A stretch of DNA of 52,433 nt from Gemmatimonadota bacterium. GTDB taxonomy: Bacteria > Gemmatimonadota > Gemmatimonadetes > Gemmatimonadales > Gemmatimonadaceae. The notes beneath the pieces were generated by a model, which did no database searches, had not been told where the DNA came from, and worked only from the letters and a program-made list of their open reading frames with translations. The stretch is taken from positions 1 to 52,433 of the forward strand of contig JACPFW010000013.1 in assembly GCA_016182795.1 (NCBI GenBank), written 5' to 3'. This document shows, one piece after another, positions 30,727 through 39,658 of the stretch. A program made the translations under genes and the position numbers. Position 1 is the stretch's first letter; every line of letters begins with the position of its first letter.

Positions 30727-31653
30727 GTGAGCCTTTCTCTCACCTTCCTAGGCACTTCCGCCTCGCGCCCCACCGTGGAGCGCGGGGTGTCGTCGCTGGC
30801 GCTCGTGCGCGAGGGAGAGACGATGCTCATCGACTGCGGCGAAGGCACGCAGCGGCAGATGATGCGCTACGGCGTCGGCTTCAATTTCGGCGACCTGTTC
30901 TTCACGCACTTTCACAGCGACCACGTGATTGGCGCCGTGGGGCTGATGCGCACGCTCTCGCTGCAGGGGCGCACCGAACCGCTGCGCATCTGGGGACCGC
31001 GCGGGCTGACCGCGCTGATGAAGCGCGCCGACGCGTTCGGCGGCGAGCGCCTCACGTATCCGGTGCAGCTCACCGAGATCACGCCCGGTGAGCCGATCAA
31101 GCGCAAGGACTACAGCATCCTGCCGTTCGCCGTGGATCATCGCGGCGTCACCGCGGTGGGCTACGCGCTCATCGAGGACGTGCGGCGCGGGCGGTTCAAT
31201 CCCGATCTCGCGCGCGAGCTGGGCATTCCCGAGGGGCCGCTGTGGGGGAAGATCCACAAGGGCGAGTCGATCACACTCGCCGACGGGCGCGTGGTGGAGC
31301 CGTCCACGCTGGTCGGTCCGACGCGCGAGGGGCGCCGCCTGGTGATCACCGGCGATACGCGCCCGTGCGCCGCCACGATTGATGCGTCACAGGGCGCCGA
31401 CCTGCTGGTGCACGAAAGCACGTTTGGCGACGAAGAGGCGGCGCGCGCCGTCGAGACGGGACACAGCACCGCGCGCGAGGCGGCGCAGGTGGCACTGGCC
31501 GCTGGCGTCAAGCGCCTCGCGCTCACGCACTTCTCGGCGCGCTACTCACGCGACCCGTCGGATCTCGACCGCGAGGCACGGCAGGTCTTTCCGCAGGTGG
31601 CCATCGCGCGCGACGGCATGTGCATTGAGGTGCCGTTCGAGTCGAACGACTAA
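30727..31653 (+). CDS. rnz: Ribonuclease Z
   Basis: A 308-residue metallo-beta-lactamase-fold nuclease that trims tRNA 3' ends. Signatures visible: VSLSLTFLGTSASRPT at the start, the zinc ligand motif FFTHFHSDHVIG (about 57-68), GDTRP (Asp ligand), HESTF and LTHFSARY near the C-terminus. The GTG at 30727 gives the canonical start; a much longer upstream frame is a high-GC chance extension. It serves tRNAs such as the two in this window that lack encoded CCA. Confidence 0.92.
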   Translation: MSLSLTFLGTSASRPTVERGVSSLALVREGETMLIDCGEGTQRQMMRYGVGFNFGDLFFTHFHSDHVIGAVGLMRTLSLQGRTEPLRIWGPRGLTALMKRADAFGGERLTYPVQLTEITPGEPIKRKDYSILPFAVDHRGVTAVGYALIEDVRRGRFNPDLARELGIPEGPLWGKIHKGESITLADGRVVEPSTLVGPTREGRRLVITGDTRPCAATIDASQGADLLVHESTFGDEEAARAVETGHSTAREAAQVALAAGVKRLALTHFSARYSRDPSDLDREARQVFPQVAIARDGMCIEVPFESND

Positions 31654-31701
31654 GCAGTTGACGACGAACTGCTACTGCCGTCAGCCATCCGCCATCAATC
31701 G

Positions 31702-32133
31702 TTAGCCGCGGATCGCAATCCCATCGAGCGGCAGCGGCTGGCGGCTGCTGAAGCCGGCATCGCGATCGTGCCAGTGCGACACCGCGCTCTCGCCGAGCAT
31801 CCAGCAGAAATAGACATCGCGCCCGTCGAGTGTGCCCGGGAAGTCAACGAGTCCTACGTCGAGCGCGCGCGTCTCGACGCCCAGTTCCGCGAGTTCGCGC
31901 ACGCACCCCTCAATTTCGGCGGCAAGCCGCTGCGCCTCACGCTGCCAGCGCTCTGACTCGGCGTTCTCGAGCACGTTGTCGTGGCTTGCAAGCTCCACTT
32001 GCCGCACGGCGTCCTCCCAGCGGCGCCCAAACTCCACGAGGTCGGTGACGATGCGCCGCACCAACGGGAGCGCGCGGTTGGCCTGCTCCGCGCTGTATGG
32101 CAGCGCGACTTTCAGCTCCGGCGGCCGGGTCAT
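31702..32133 (-). CDS. DUF2203 family protein
   Basis: The 143-residue product has YSAEQANRALPLVRRIVTDLVEF at the start and the C-terminal VETRALDVGLVDFPGTLDGRDVYFCWMLGESAVSHWHDRDAGFSSRQPL, the conserved end of DUF2203 (the 'G-L-V-D-F ... V-x-L-C-W-x-x-G-E-x-x-I-x-x-W-H' pattern). The middle is helical. The function is unknown. ATG 32133 has GGAGGTG upstream and overlaps the lipoprotein stop (ATGA), so the two are co-translated. Confidence 0.88.
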   Translation of the reverse strand: MTRPPELKVALPYSAEQANRALPLVRRIVTDLVEFGRRWEDAVRQVELASHDNVLENAESERWQREAQRLAAEIEGCVRELAELGVETRALDVGLVDFPGTLDGRDVYFCWMLGESAVSHWHDRDAGFSSRQPLPLDGIAIRG

Positions 32134-33308
32134 CGCACCTCCGAGCGAACGAGCGCCGCGTGCCGCACCGACGGTACCGTCGGCAGCGGCATCCGCGCGC
32201 GCGGGGCCTGCACGATGCGCGTCTGTTCCGAGTACAACGACGCCTCGTCGAAGGCACGCACCAGCGCCTGACGCGCCTCGCGCGATATGACCGGCGCATC
32301 GAGCCAGAACACACGGCGCAGGGGACCCTTCACCACACCCACCGCCCATTCGCGTTCGCCGTCGCGCAGCGCCAGCGTCGCCCGTTCGCCGCTCCCCGTG
32401 TCGCTCCGCGCAATGAGTTCAAAGCGTTCGCGCGGCCAGCGATTGAGCGCGGCATCACCGAGCGGCAGCTCGTCGCGCACGTCACTCCACCACTCTGGCG
32501 CGGCGACCGGCTGCGGCGGCAGGGGAATGGTGACACCGCCGGCGCCGCCCCCCGACCCGGGCACCGTGAACTGCACTTCGGGCACCCGGTCGCGCGCCGA
32601 CAGGCTGAAGCTCCCGGCGTTGAACTCGAAGAACTGAATCGCCGACCGCGCCGAGGTCCCGCGTGAGCCGGCGGCGAGCAGCAGCGAGTCACGCGCGTCG
32701 CGCCACGCCGACTCGGCGGCGGGCACGATGCGCGCCTCCTCGACGGCGCCAAAGAGGTCGCGCACCGACTTCTCCTCTCCGGTGCGCAGGTCCACCACGC
32801 CGCCGTGCGCGGCATGCCGGCTGGACACGCCGCGGACATCGATGTCCGTCAGGTGTTCAAACGACACAAAGCGCCCGTGCAGGTCGAGCAGGCGCAGCTC
32901 GGCGACCGCCGAGGTGCGCGGACTTTCCGCTCCCTCTTCGTCCGGGCCGAGCGGCCGTTCGTTGGGATGTTCGCTGGCAAAGCGCTCAGCCATGCCCCCG
33001 ACTTCGCCGTCGGAGAGCAGTTCGGTGGAATCGCCGGAGATCAGGTCGCGCCGAAAGAGCCGCTGCCCCACGAAGATCGCGTCGAAGAACGACCGGTCGT
33101 CGTCGGCCACGTACAGTTCGTGAAAGCGACCGCCATCGCGCGCCAGCACGAGCGGCGCGCCGCGCATGCGAATGCCGCGCGCATCCGACGTCACCCAGAA
33201 GGTCGAGTCGGCGTTGGCGACCAGAAACTCGGTGCGGGGCGCGGCGGCCGGCCGCTCACGGGTGCAGGCGGCCAGCAGCAGCAGCGGAACGAAGCGGCGG
33301 AACGGCAC
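32130..33308 (-). CDS. Predicted lipoprotein, hypothetical
   Basis: A 392-residue protein with a signal sequence and lipobox (FVPLLLLAAC; lipidated Cys about 15). The mature part looks beta-rich and propeller-like in rhythm (STFWVTSDARGIRMRG, RLLDLHGRFVSFEHLTDIDVRG) with acidic loops, and the end contains a helix (SREARQALVRAFDEA). GTG start. A TATATT -10 at 33314-33319 on the minus strand lies about seven bases from it, so the message may be leaderless. No family is recognised. Confidence 0.7.
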   Translation of the reverse strand: MPFRRFVPLLLLAACTRERPAAAPRTEFLVANADSTFWVTSDARGIRMRGAPLVLARDGGRFHELYVADDDRSFFDAIFVGQRLFRRDLISGDSTELLSDGEVGGMAERFASEHPNERPLGPDEEGAESPRTSAVAELRLLDLHGRFVSFEHLTDIDVRGVSSRHAAHGGVVDLRTGEEKSVRDLFGAVEEARIVPAAESAWRDARDSLLLAAGSRGTSARSAIQFFEFNAGSFSLSARDRVPEVQFTVPGSGGGAGGVTIPLPPQPVAAPEWWSDVRDELPLGDAALNRWPRERFELIARSDTGSGERATLALRDGEREWAVGVVKGPLRRVFWLDAPVISREARQALVRAFDEASLYSEQTRIVQAPRARMPLPTVPSVRHAALVRSEVR

Positions 33309-33370
33309 GCCGCAATATAGCAGGCCCCGGGGCTCGCTCGTCGATGGTGGGGCCGTTTAGCTTGCAGGCC

Positions 33371-34507
33371 ATGCGAACCCGTCTCCCCACGCGACTCCTC
33401 GCCGCGCTCGCCCTCGGCTCGGCGATTGGCCCGGCGCTTGGCGCTCAGGCCCCCGCCGCGGCGCCCGCCGCGCCGCTCAAGCTGATCGAATCGCCCATCG
33501 TGCGCGGCCTCTACGTCAACCGGTTCGCCGCGCAAAGCCAGAAGCGCATGGGGCAGCTGGTCGCGCTGGCCGATGCGAGCGAGATCAACGCGTTCGTCAT
33601 CGACATCAAGGACGAGTTCGGGCTGAACTACACCTCAGCGGATCCCGTCGTTCAGCGCAACGCCGGCAGCGCCGGCACCATTCGCAACTTGCGCGCGATG
33701 CTCGACACGTTGAAGGCGCACAAGATCCTTGCCATTGCGCGCATCGTCGTGTTCAAGGACTCCGTCACCGCGCGCGTGAACCCGCAGTGGACAATCCGCA
33801 CCGCCAGCGGCGCCGCCTGGCGCGACAAGCAGGGGCTGACGTGGGTCAATCCGTACCACCGCGAGTTGTGGGACTACAACGTCCGCATCGCCGAAGAAGT
33901 GGTAAAGCTCGGTTTTGGCGAGGTGCAGTTTGACTACATACGTTTTCCAGAACCGTATAAATCGTTGCCACCACAGGTCTTTCCGGGATCGAACGGAACG
34001 GACAAGGCCACGGCACTTGCCCAGTTTCTGACATACGCCAAGGGTCGGATTTCCAAGCTCGGCGTGCGCACCACGGCCGATGTCTTTGGCTTGGTGACGT
34101 CGCTGGCCGCGCCGCTCGAGATCGGCCAGCAGTGGGAGGCGCTGTCGCCGCGCGTCGACGTGATGCTCCCGATGGTCTATCCGTCGCACTATCCGCGCGG
34201 CGCATTTGGCGTAGCACGCCCGAACGCCGATCCGTATCGCATCGTCTTCGCGGCCATCAAGCGCGCGCGTGAGCGCGACGAGAAGCTGGGCATCCGCAAT
34301 GGCGAGCATGTGCGCGCGTGGCTGCAGGCCTTCTCTCTGGGACAGCCGCCGTACGGCGCGGCCGAGCTGCGCGCGCAGAAGCAGGCGGTGTACGACGCCG
34401 GCTACGACTCGTGGGTGCTGTGGCACCCCGGCTCCAAGTACGAGGCCTTTCTCGCGGGACTCGACAAGGAAATCGTGTCCCGCAAGAAAGCACCGGGCGC
34501 CAGGTAG
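33371..34507 (+). CDS. DUF4015 putative glycoside hydrolase
   Basis: A 378-residue secreted protein (signal peptide about 1-25, ending ALGAQA). The mature part is a TIM-barrel-like DUF4015 domain: IVRGLYVNRFAA, EINAFVIDIKDEFGLNY (Asp/Glu near the barrel core), ILAIARIVVFKD, WVNPYHRELWDYNVRIAEE, GEVQFDYIRFPE, VDVMLPMVYPSHYPRG and WLQAFSLG. The family is predicted to act on surface or extracellular polysaccharides; the substrate is unknown. Start at ATG 33371, divergent from the lipoprotein. Confidence 0.88.
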   Translation: MRTRLPTRLLAALALGSAIGPALGAQAPAAAPAAPLKLIESPIVRGLYVNRFAAQSQKRMGQLVALADASEINAFVIDIKDEFGLNYTSADPVVQRNAGSAGTIRNLRAMLDTLKAHKILAIARIVVFKDSVTARVNPQWTIRTASGAAWRDKQGLTWVNPYHRELWDYNVRIAEEVVKLGFGEVQFDYIRFPEPYKSLPPQVFPGSNGTDKATALAQFLTYAKGRISKLGVRTTADVFGLVTSLAAPLEIGQQWEALSPRVDVMLPMVYPSHYPRGAFGVARPNADPYRIVFAAIKRARERDEKLGIRNGEHVRAWLQAFSLGQPPYGAAELRAQKQAVYDAGYDSWVLWHPGSKYEAFLAGLDKEIVSRKKAPGAR

Positions 34508-34518
34508 GCGCGTCCTCC

Positions 34519-35751
34519 CTACTTGCCCAGCGTCGCGACGCCGGCCAGCAGGCGTTCCACCTCGTCCAGGTTGGTATAGCACGAGCAGCCCGCGCGAATC
34601 ATGCCGTCGGGCTGCAGTCCAAGCCGTTCGACCACCGTGGACGCGTAGTAGTCGCCGTGCGAGACAAAGACGCCCTTGGTCGCCAGGGTGCGCGCGGCCT
34701 GTTCCGGCGTCACGCCCTTCACCGTAAACGAAACGGTCGGCGTGCGCGGACGGCCCGGCGGCGGTCCGTGGCGTGTGACGCCCGGGATCGCACCCAGCCC
34801 GTCCCAGAGGCGAGAGAAGAGCTGCTCGCCACGCCGGTGCAGCTCGGTCATCGCACTGACCAGCTTGGCGCGCGGCGTATCGCCCTGCCCGAGCGACGCG
34901 AGGAAGTCCACCGCCGCCCCGGCACCCACGATCCCCTCGTGGTTCTGCGTTCCCGTCTCGATGCGCTCGGGGACCGTGTCGGGGGCCGGTTGAAGCTTGG
35001 GCACGTCGAGCGCCGCCAACCGGGCGGCCTTGCCGTACAGCACGCCGATATGCGGCCCATAGTACTTGTACGCCGAGCAGGCCAGGAAATCGCAGTCGAA
35101 GGCGCGGACATCCACCACGCCGTGCGGCGTGTAGTGCACGGCGTCCACAAAGCAGAGCGCGCCGGCCGCGTGCGCCAGCCGCGCCGCAGCCGTGACGTCG
35201 GGCATCGTGCCCAGCGCGTTCGACCCGGCCCCGATGGCCAGCAGCTTGGTGCGCGGCGTGAACGCGCGCTCCAACGCCGTCCAGTCGAGCTCATACGTGG
35301 CGAGGTTGATGGGCACCACCTTGATGGTGATGCCGCGCTCGCGCTCGATGGCCCGCCACGGCGCCTGATTGGCGTGATGGTCGAGTTCGGTGATGATGAC
35401 TTCGTCGCCCGGGCCCCAGCCGCGCCCGAGCGCGCGCGCCAGGTGAAACGTGAGCGTCGTCATGTTGGCGCCAAACGCCACTTCGTGCGCGTCGGCATTG
35501 AGCAGCGCCGCGAGCGACGCTCGCGCGCCGGCAATGGCCGCGTCGGTTTCCTCGCTCGTCGGGTACGCCCAGTGCGTGTTGGCGTTGTGATTCATCAGGT
35601 AGTCGGCCATGGCGTCCATGACCTGCCGCGGCACCTGCGTGCCGCCCGGACCGTCGAAATACGCCACCGGGTGTCCGCCGTGCACGCGCAGCAGCGCCGG
35701 AAACTGCGCGCGGATAGTGTCGACGTTCACTCCACCCTGCCCCTTACTCAT
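34519..35751 (-). CDS. Cysteine-desulfurase-like PLP protein (class V)
   Basis: A 410-residue class V aminotransferase-fold protein of the 'cysteine desulfurase-like' subfamily. Visible: YFDGPGGTQVPRQV, NANTHWAYPTSEETD, FGANMTTLTFHLAR, ITELDHHANQAPW, CFVDAVHYTPHGVVDVR, the PLP lysine in CSAYKYYGPHIG (Lys229), ETGTQNHEGI and the C-terminal GCSCYTN. The exact substrate is unproven. It overlaps the next gene by ATGA, suggesting a two-gene operon with the dehydrogenase. Confidence 0.88.
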   Translation of the reverse strand: MSKGQGGVNVDTIRAQFPALLRVHGGHPVAYFDGPGGTQVPRQVMDAMADYLMNHNANTHWAYPTSEETDAAIAGARASLAALLNADAHEVAFGANMTTLTFHLARALGRGWGPGDEVIITELDHHANQAPWRAIERERGITIKVVPINLATYELDWTALERAFTPRTKLLAIGAGSNALGTMPDVTAAARLAHAAGALCFVDAVHYTPHGVVDVRAFDCDFLACSAYKYYGPHIGVLYGKAARLAALDVPKLQPAPDTVPERIETGTQNHEGIVGAGAAVDFLASLGQGDTPRAKLVSAMTELHRRGEQLFSRLWDGLGAIPGVTRHGPPPGRPRTPTVSFTVKGVTPEQAARTLATKGVFVSHGDYYASTVVERLGLQPDGMIRAGCSCYTNLDEVERLLAGVATLGK

Positions 35752-36641
35752 TGGATCTCTCCTCCCGCCATTTGTTCGAGATACTTCACCGCTTCCACAT
35801 GATCCGCCTCTTCGCCCAGCGCCAAGTGCGCCGCGCGGAACAGCTCGGCGGTGAGCTGGATCAGCGGCGACGGCACTTTCTCGTCGCGCGCCACCTGGGC
35901 GGCAATGCCAATGTCCTTGTCGAGCAGCGCCAGCCGGAACGTCCGCGGAAAGGCGCGCGTGAGCACGCGTTCCGGGAACAGGTTCATCGACGAATTGGAG
36001 CGTCCGCTCGACGCGTTGATCACGTCGAGCGCCACACTCGGCTTCACGCCGGCCCGCGACAGCGCCAACAGTCCTTCGGCCGCTGACCAGATGTGCACGG
36101 CGAGCATCGCGTTGTTCACCGCCTTCAGCGCGTCGCCGGCGCCGACGGCGCCGCAGTGCACGATCTTCTCGCCCATCGCCTTCAGCACGGGCATGGCGCG
36201 CTGGAGCAGCGCGTCGTCGCCGCCAACCATGATGGTGAGCTTGCCGTTCTCGGCGCCGATCACGCCGCCCGAGACGGGCGCGTCGATGAAGCCGATGCCG
36301 CGCTCGGCGAGCCGCGCCGCGATGCGCTGCGATGTGGCCGGGTCGCCGGAGGTGCAGTCAATGAGCAGCGTCCCCTTGGCCATGCCGGCCAGCAGGCCGT
36401 CCGGCCCTTCGAGCAGCGACTCGACGTCGCGCGAGATCGGGAGACAGGTGACGACGAACGCCGCGCCGCGCACGGCGTCGGCCGGCGTGGCGGCCGCGCG
36501 AGCCGGATGCGCGGCGGCAAAGGCCGCCGCCTTCGCGGGCGTGCGGTTCCAGACGGCGAGCGAGAACTCAGGGATCGCCAGATGGCGTGCCATCGGCGTG
36601 CCAATGGCGCCGAGGCCGAGGAAGGCGACTGAAGTGGGCAT
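35748..36641 (-). CDS. NAD(P)-dependent beta-hydroxyacid dehydrogenase
   Basis: A 297-residue protein of the 3-hydroxyisobutyrate dehydrogenase family. It has a Rossmann start (VAFLGLGAIGTPMARHLA, residues 5-22) with WNRTPAK for cofactor choice (Arg suggests NADP), the substrate motif DAPVSGGVIGAENGKL (about 120-135), catalytic Lys173 in GDALKAVNNAML, and the C-terminal FRLALLDKDIGIAAQVARD. It reduces or oxidises small beta-hydroxy acids or succinic-semialdehyde-type substrates. ATG 36641 was chosen because the longer frame lacks a normal N-terminus. It is the upstream gene of the pair. Confidence 0.9.
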   Translation of the reverse strand: MPTSVAFLGLGAIGTPMARHLAIPEFSLAVWNRTPAKAAAFAAAHPARAAATPADAVRGAAFVVTCLPISRDVESLLEGPDGLLAGMAKGTLLIDCTSGDPATSQRIAARLAERGIGFIDAPVSGGVIGAENGKLTIMVGGDDALLQRAMPVLKAMGEKIVHCGAVGAGDALKAVNNAMLAVHIWSAAEGLLALSRAGVKPSVALDVINASSGRSNSSMNLFPERVLTRAFPRTFRLALLDKDIGIAAQVARDEKVPSPLIQLTAELFRAAHLALGEEADHVEAVKYLEQMAGGEIQ

Positions 36642-36945
36642 CTGATCGAGTGCAGGGGAAGAGGCAGAGAAAGCGAACGCAAGGGAATATCGCGCAGATT
36701 CGGCCAAAACGTAAACGCGATGATTGCCGGAAAACGAAAACGCCGCCCGTGAGAGCGACGTTTCCGTTCCTGTGGAGCCACGAACGGCCGACCGAGGGAG
36801 CCGGCCCCCCACCAGCGCCGGCTGACCCACCGACCGACCGTTCGTTGTCTATTAGTACACAGAGCAGTGTGGAAGGTTGCTCTGTTGTCTCTCTGTTGTT
36901 TGTCTGTTGTTTCTCTGTTGTTTCTCTGTTGTTTCTCTGTTCGCG
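36642..36945. other. Intergenic region with promoter and repeat tract
   Basis: 304 bp without a gene, between the stop of the DUF5916 gene and the start of the dehydrogenase gene (both minus strand). It contains the 11-bp tandem repeats described below. No clear promoter was fixed. Confidence 0.4.
36881..36935. repeat. Five tandem 11-bp repeats (TCTGTTGTTTC)
   Basis: Units start at 36881, 36892, 36903, 36914 and 36925. The last three are identical, the first two differ at one or two positions, and a sixth partial unit follows. They lie just past the stop of the DUF5916 gene, so they would sit in the 3' untranslated region of that minus-strand message. Confidence 0.85.
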
Positions 36946-36958
36946 CTAGAGCGCGAAC
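36939..36958 (-). terminator. Stem-loop spanning the DUF5916 stop codon
   Basis: GTTCGCGC and GCGCGAAC form an 8-bp stem with a 4-base loop containing part of the TAG stop. The repeat tract follows on the minus strand. There is no T-tract, so its role as a terminator is uncertain. Confidence 0.4.
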
Positions 36959-39498
36959 CAATACGCCGCTTTGATCAACAGCGTATTATCCGGCCGCGCC
37001 CTAAACAGATCCCGCATGTCACGCCCCGCCTGAAACGATCCGGGGTTCAGCCCGTCCTGCTGCCGCCCCTGCGACCAGACGAAGAACAGCGTGGAGCCCG
37101 GCCGGTATTCCCAGCGCACCACCGTGTTGGAGCGGAACTCCTTGAAGTTGAATCCGGTCAGCGGCGCGCCGTCGCCATACGGCGCGTAGCGCCCCGCGTA
37201 GCTCGACGACGCGCCATCCTTGAGTTCGCGCAGGTTGGAGTACGAGCCCGTCGCCACAAACGGCGACGCATACAACTGCAGACTCAGCGTGCGCGTTGCC
37301 GTGATGTCGAGGCGCGTGGTCACCGCCGCCACGTGCTGGTCGAGGCGGGCAAAGGTGTAATGCGTCGCGCCCGCGGCGTCGGCCTGATTGCCATACCACT
37401 GCGCATCGTTGACGCTGCGCTGGAGCGACAACCCGACGCGCGCCTGCATCCGGCTCGCCACGCGGATCGCCACCTCGGGATCGAATCCGGAGTTCCAGCT
37501 CCCCGACGCGTCCTTCATCTGGCCGCGCATGAAGAACATTGGCTGCACCTTCCACCGGCGGTCGCCTTCCAGCCCGACCCAGCCCGACCGATTGAAGACC
37601 TGGCGCACCGCCGGACCGCCGCGCGCCACGCGGTCGTCAAACGAGTTGCCCACTGAATTCAGGTTCGCACCAATGTGTCCCCACCACTGGTTGGTAAACT
37701 CGGCGTGCGCGTTGATGTTGCCGCCGAGCTCGTTCATCTGGCCGCCGGTGTTCCACAGCGTCCACTGATTGAAGTTCACGGAGACACGGCGGTACCAGTT
37801 GGTCGGCTTCTGGAACGACACCTGGAACCAGTGCGACACCGACTGCTGATCGGCGCGGGCGAGGAAGCCGACGTCATTGACCTCGAAGCCGGGCGTCGTG
37901 CGCTGGTAGGCGGAGAAGAAGCGCGTCTTGCCGCCTCCCTGCTTCTCGAGGGCCAGTTGCATCGTGGCGCCGCCCATCGACGTCGCAGACGGATCGTAGC
38001 CGAGGTTGGCGTCGGTGCGCTGGTAGTTGTGCACGCCGTTGCGCTGCAGCGCATCGATCGCCGTCGCGCTTCCGCTCACGCGGCTCCCCGCGAGATAGCC
38101 GCTCACCTGATAGCGGTTCTTCGAGAAACGGTGCCGGAAGTCGACGCCGAGTGAGCGCGCGCTGCCGCGCAGGTAGTCCTCCGACCAGCGGTCGAGCTGC
38201 CGATCGGTGGAGGTCAGCATCAGGCCAAAGCCGGAGTTTCCCTTGCGCAGGTCCTGCTGCAGGCGCATGACGCCGTAGTTGGCCGCCGGCTCAATCGTGC
38301 GGCCGCCGGTGCCGACCTCGCGCTGGGTCATCGCGTCCATCACTCCGATCGACAATCCGTTGGCGAGCCGCCCAGTCACCTTGGCCGCGCCGAGGATCGT
38401 GGTGTTCAGCGGATTGCTGGCGTCGTAATACTGGCCGCCCAGTTGCGGCGACCGCCCGATGCGCCGCGAGTAGAACAGTCCGCTGCAGGTGCCGTCATTG
38501 CAGTTCAGATCGTAGCGGAAGATCCCCTGCCCCTCGAGGAAGAACGGGCGCCGCTCCTGATAGAACTGCTCGAACGCCGTGAGGTTGAGCACCGACGGAT
38601 CGGCCTCGACCTGTCCGAAGTCGGGATTGATGGTCGCGTCGAGCGTGAGGTTGGACGTGAGTCCGTACTTGACGTCGGCGCCGATCGACGCCGCCTGCTG
38701 GCGTCCGAAGCGCCCGGCACCCTCGGGGTGCGACAAATCCTTCGCCACCGTGTACGGCGTCGCCTCGAGCCGCCGCGGCGACGCAATCTTGTCGAGCCCG
38801 CGCAGTTCACCGAACTGCGACACCATCCCCGGCTGGTTGCGGCGGTAGAGCGGCCACGACAGGCGCTCGTTCGTGCGCCCGACGTCGCGCCAGATCGCCA
38901 GGCCGAACGTGTGCGCGTCGCTCTGCGCGAAGCGGAGCTGGCTGAACGGAATGCGATACTCTGCGGTCCACGCGTCCTTCTCGAGGCGCGTCGCCACCGA
39001 CCAGACGGCGTCCCACGACAGGTCCTCGTTGCCGTCGTTGCTCATGTACACGTCGCGCTGCACGCCCGCCGGGTTCACCGTGAAGCGATACCCCGTGCGG
39101 CGATCGTGATACGAGTCGATCATCAGGTGCAGCCAGTCCGACTGCGTGCGCACATCGCGCCGGGAGAGCAGCGCGAGCAGCGAATCGGGGCGCGGGTCGA
39201 AGGCGCGGACAAAGACGTACAGGTAGCGGTCGTCATACACAACCTTCGCCTCGGTGCGAAACCCGCGCGGATCGCCGTTCTCCACCGGATCGAACTGGCG
39301 GAACGAGTCGATGATCTGCGCGTCACGCCACGCTGCGTCGTCGTCACGGCCATCGACAACGACGGCGCGCTCGGCCCGCGACGCCTCGGCGACCGTCGGT
39401 GAGGCGCGGCGCGCAGGGGCGTCGGCAGGGCCACTCGCGACAGGCACGGCGGCGGAAGCGACGGCAACCTGCGCCGCGAGAATGAAAGCGGGAATCAT
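36946..39498 (-). CDS. DUF5916 outer-membrane protein with CBM9-like domain
   Basis: An 850-residue secreted protein (signal peptide about 1-22). The N-terminal domain (DGRDDDAAWRDAQIIDSFRQFDPVENGDP..., about 45-220) is a carbohydrate-binding-module-9-like fold. The C-terminal part is a DUF5916 beta barrel of many aromatic-rich strands, ending in the typical YWFAL outer-membrane C-terminus. Similar proteins are frequent in Gemmatimonadota and Bacteroidota and are assumed to act in uptake or binding at the cell surface. A GAGG site lies upstream of the ATG. Confidence 0.88.
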   Translation of the reverse strand: MIPAFILAAQVAVASAAVPVASGPADAPARRASPTVAEASRAERAVVVDGRDDDAAWRDAQIIDSFRQFDPVENGDPRGFRTEAKVVYDDRYLYVFVRAFDPRPDSLLALLSRRDVRTQSDWLHLMIDSYHDRRTGYRFTVNPAGVQRDVYMSNDGNEDLSWDAVWSVATRLEKDAWTAEYRIPFSQLRFAQSDAHTFGLAIWRDVGRTNERLSWPLYRRNQPGMVSQFGELRGLDKIASPRRLEATPYTVAKDLSHPEGAGRFGRQQAASIGADVKYGLTSNLTLDATINPDFGQVEADPSVLNLTAFEQFYQERRPFFLEGQGIFRYDLNCNDGTCSGLFYSRRIGRSPQLGGQYYDASNPLNTTILGAAKVTGRLANGLSIGVMDAMTQREVGTGGRTIEPAANYGVMRLQQDLRKGNSGFGLMLTSTDRQLDRWSEDYLRGSARSLGVDFRHRFSKNRYQVSGYLAGSRVSGSATAIDALQRNGVHNYQRTDANLGYDPSATSMGGATMQLALEKQGGGKTRFFSAYQRTTPGFEVNDVGFLARADQQSVSHWFQVSFQKPTNWYRRVSVNFNQWTLWNTGGQMNELGGNINAHAEFTNQWWGHIGANLNSVGNSFDDRVARGGPAVRQVFNRSGWVGLEGDRRWKVQPMFFMRGQMKDASGSWNSGFDPEVAIRVASRMQARVGLSLQRSVNDAQWYGNQADAAGATHYTFARLDQHVAAVTTRLDITATRTLSLQLYASPFVATGSYSNLRELKDGASSSYAGRYAPYGDGAPLTGFNFKEFRSNTVVRWEYRPGSTLFFVWSQGRQQDGLNPGSFQAGRDMRDLFRARPDNTLLIKAAYWFAL

Positions 39499-39581
39499 CG
39501 AAAACGCCTCAGATGCTGGGGGGCAGGAGAGTCGTACGCGTCGGGAGAGTCAGAGTTTCGACATTCGAATCGCGCAAAGGG

Positions 39582-39611
39582 TTGCAGGGGATGCGGTAAC
39601 GCCGGTACTTT
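39582..39611 (+). promoter_or_regulatory. Possible promoter of mgtE
   Basis: TTGCAG (39582-39587) and TACTTT (39606-39611) separated by 18 bp, about 48 bp before the mgtE start. The match is moderate. The short leader leaves no room for a magnesium riboswitch of the M-box type. Confidence 0.35.
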
Positions 39612-39658
39612 GCCGCCACGTCGCCGCACACCCGCGATCTCGAGCCCGGACGGGTCCC

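Noticed and set aside
36881..36942. Short regular repeats as a CRISPR array
   Set aside because: The units are directly adjacent 11-mers with no spacers and no cas genes nearby.
39499..39658. Magnesium riboswitch upstream of mgtE
   Set aside because: The interval is only 160 bp, shared with a divergent gene, and the likely promoter leaves a leader of about 40 bases, too short for an M-box.
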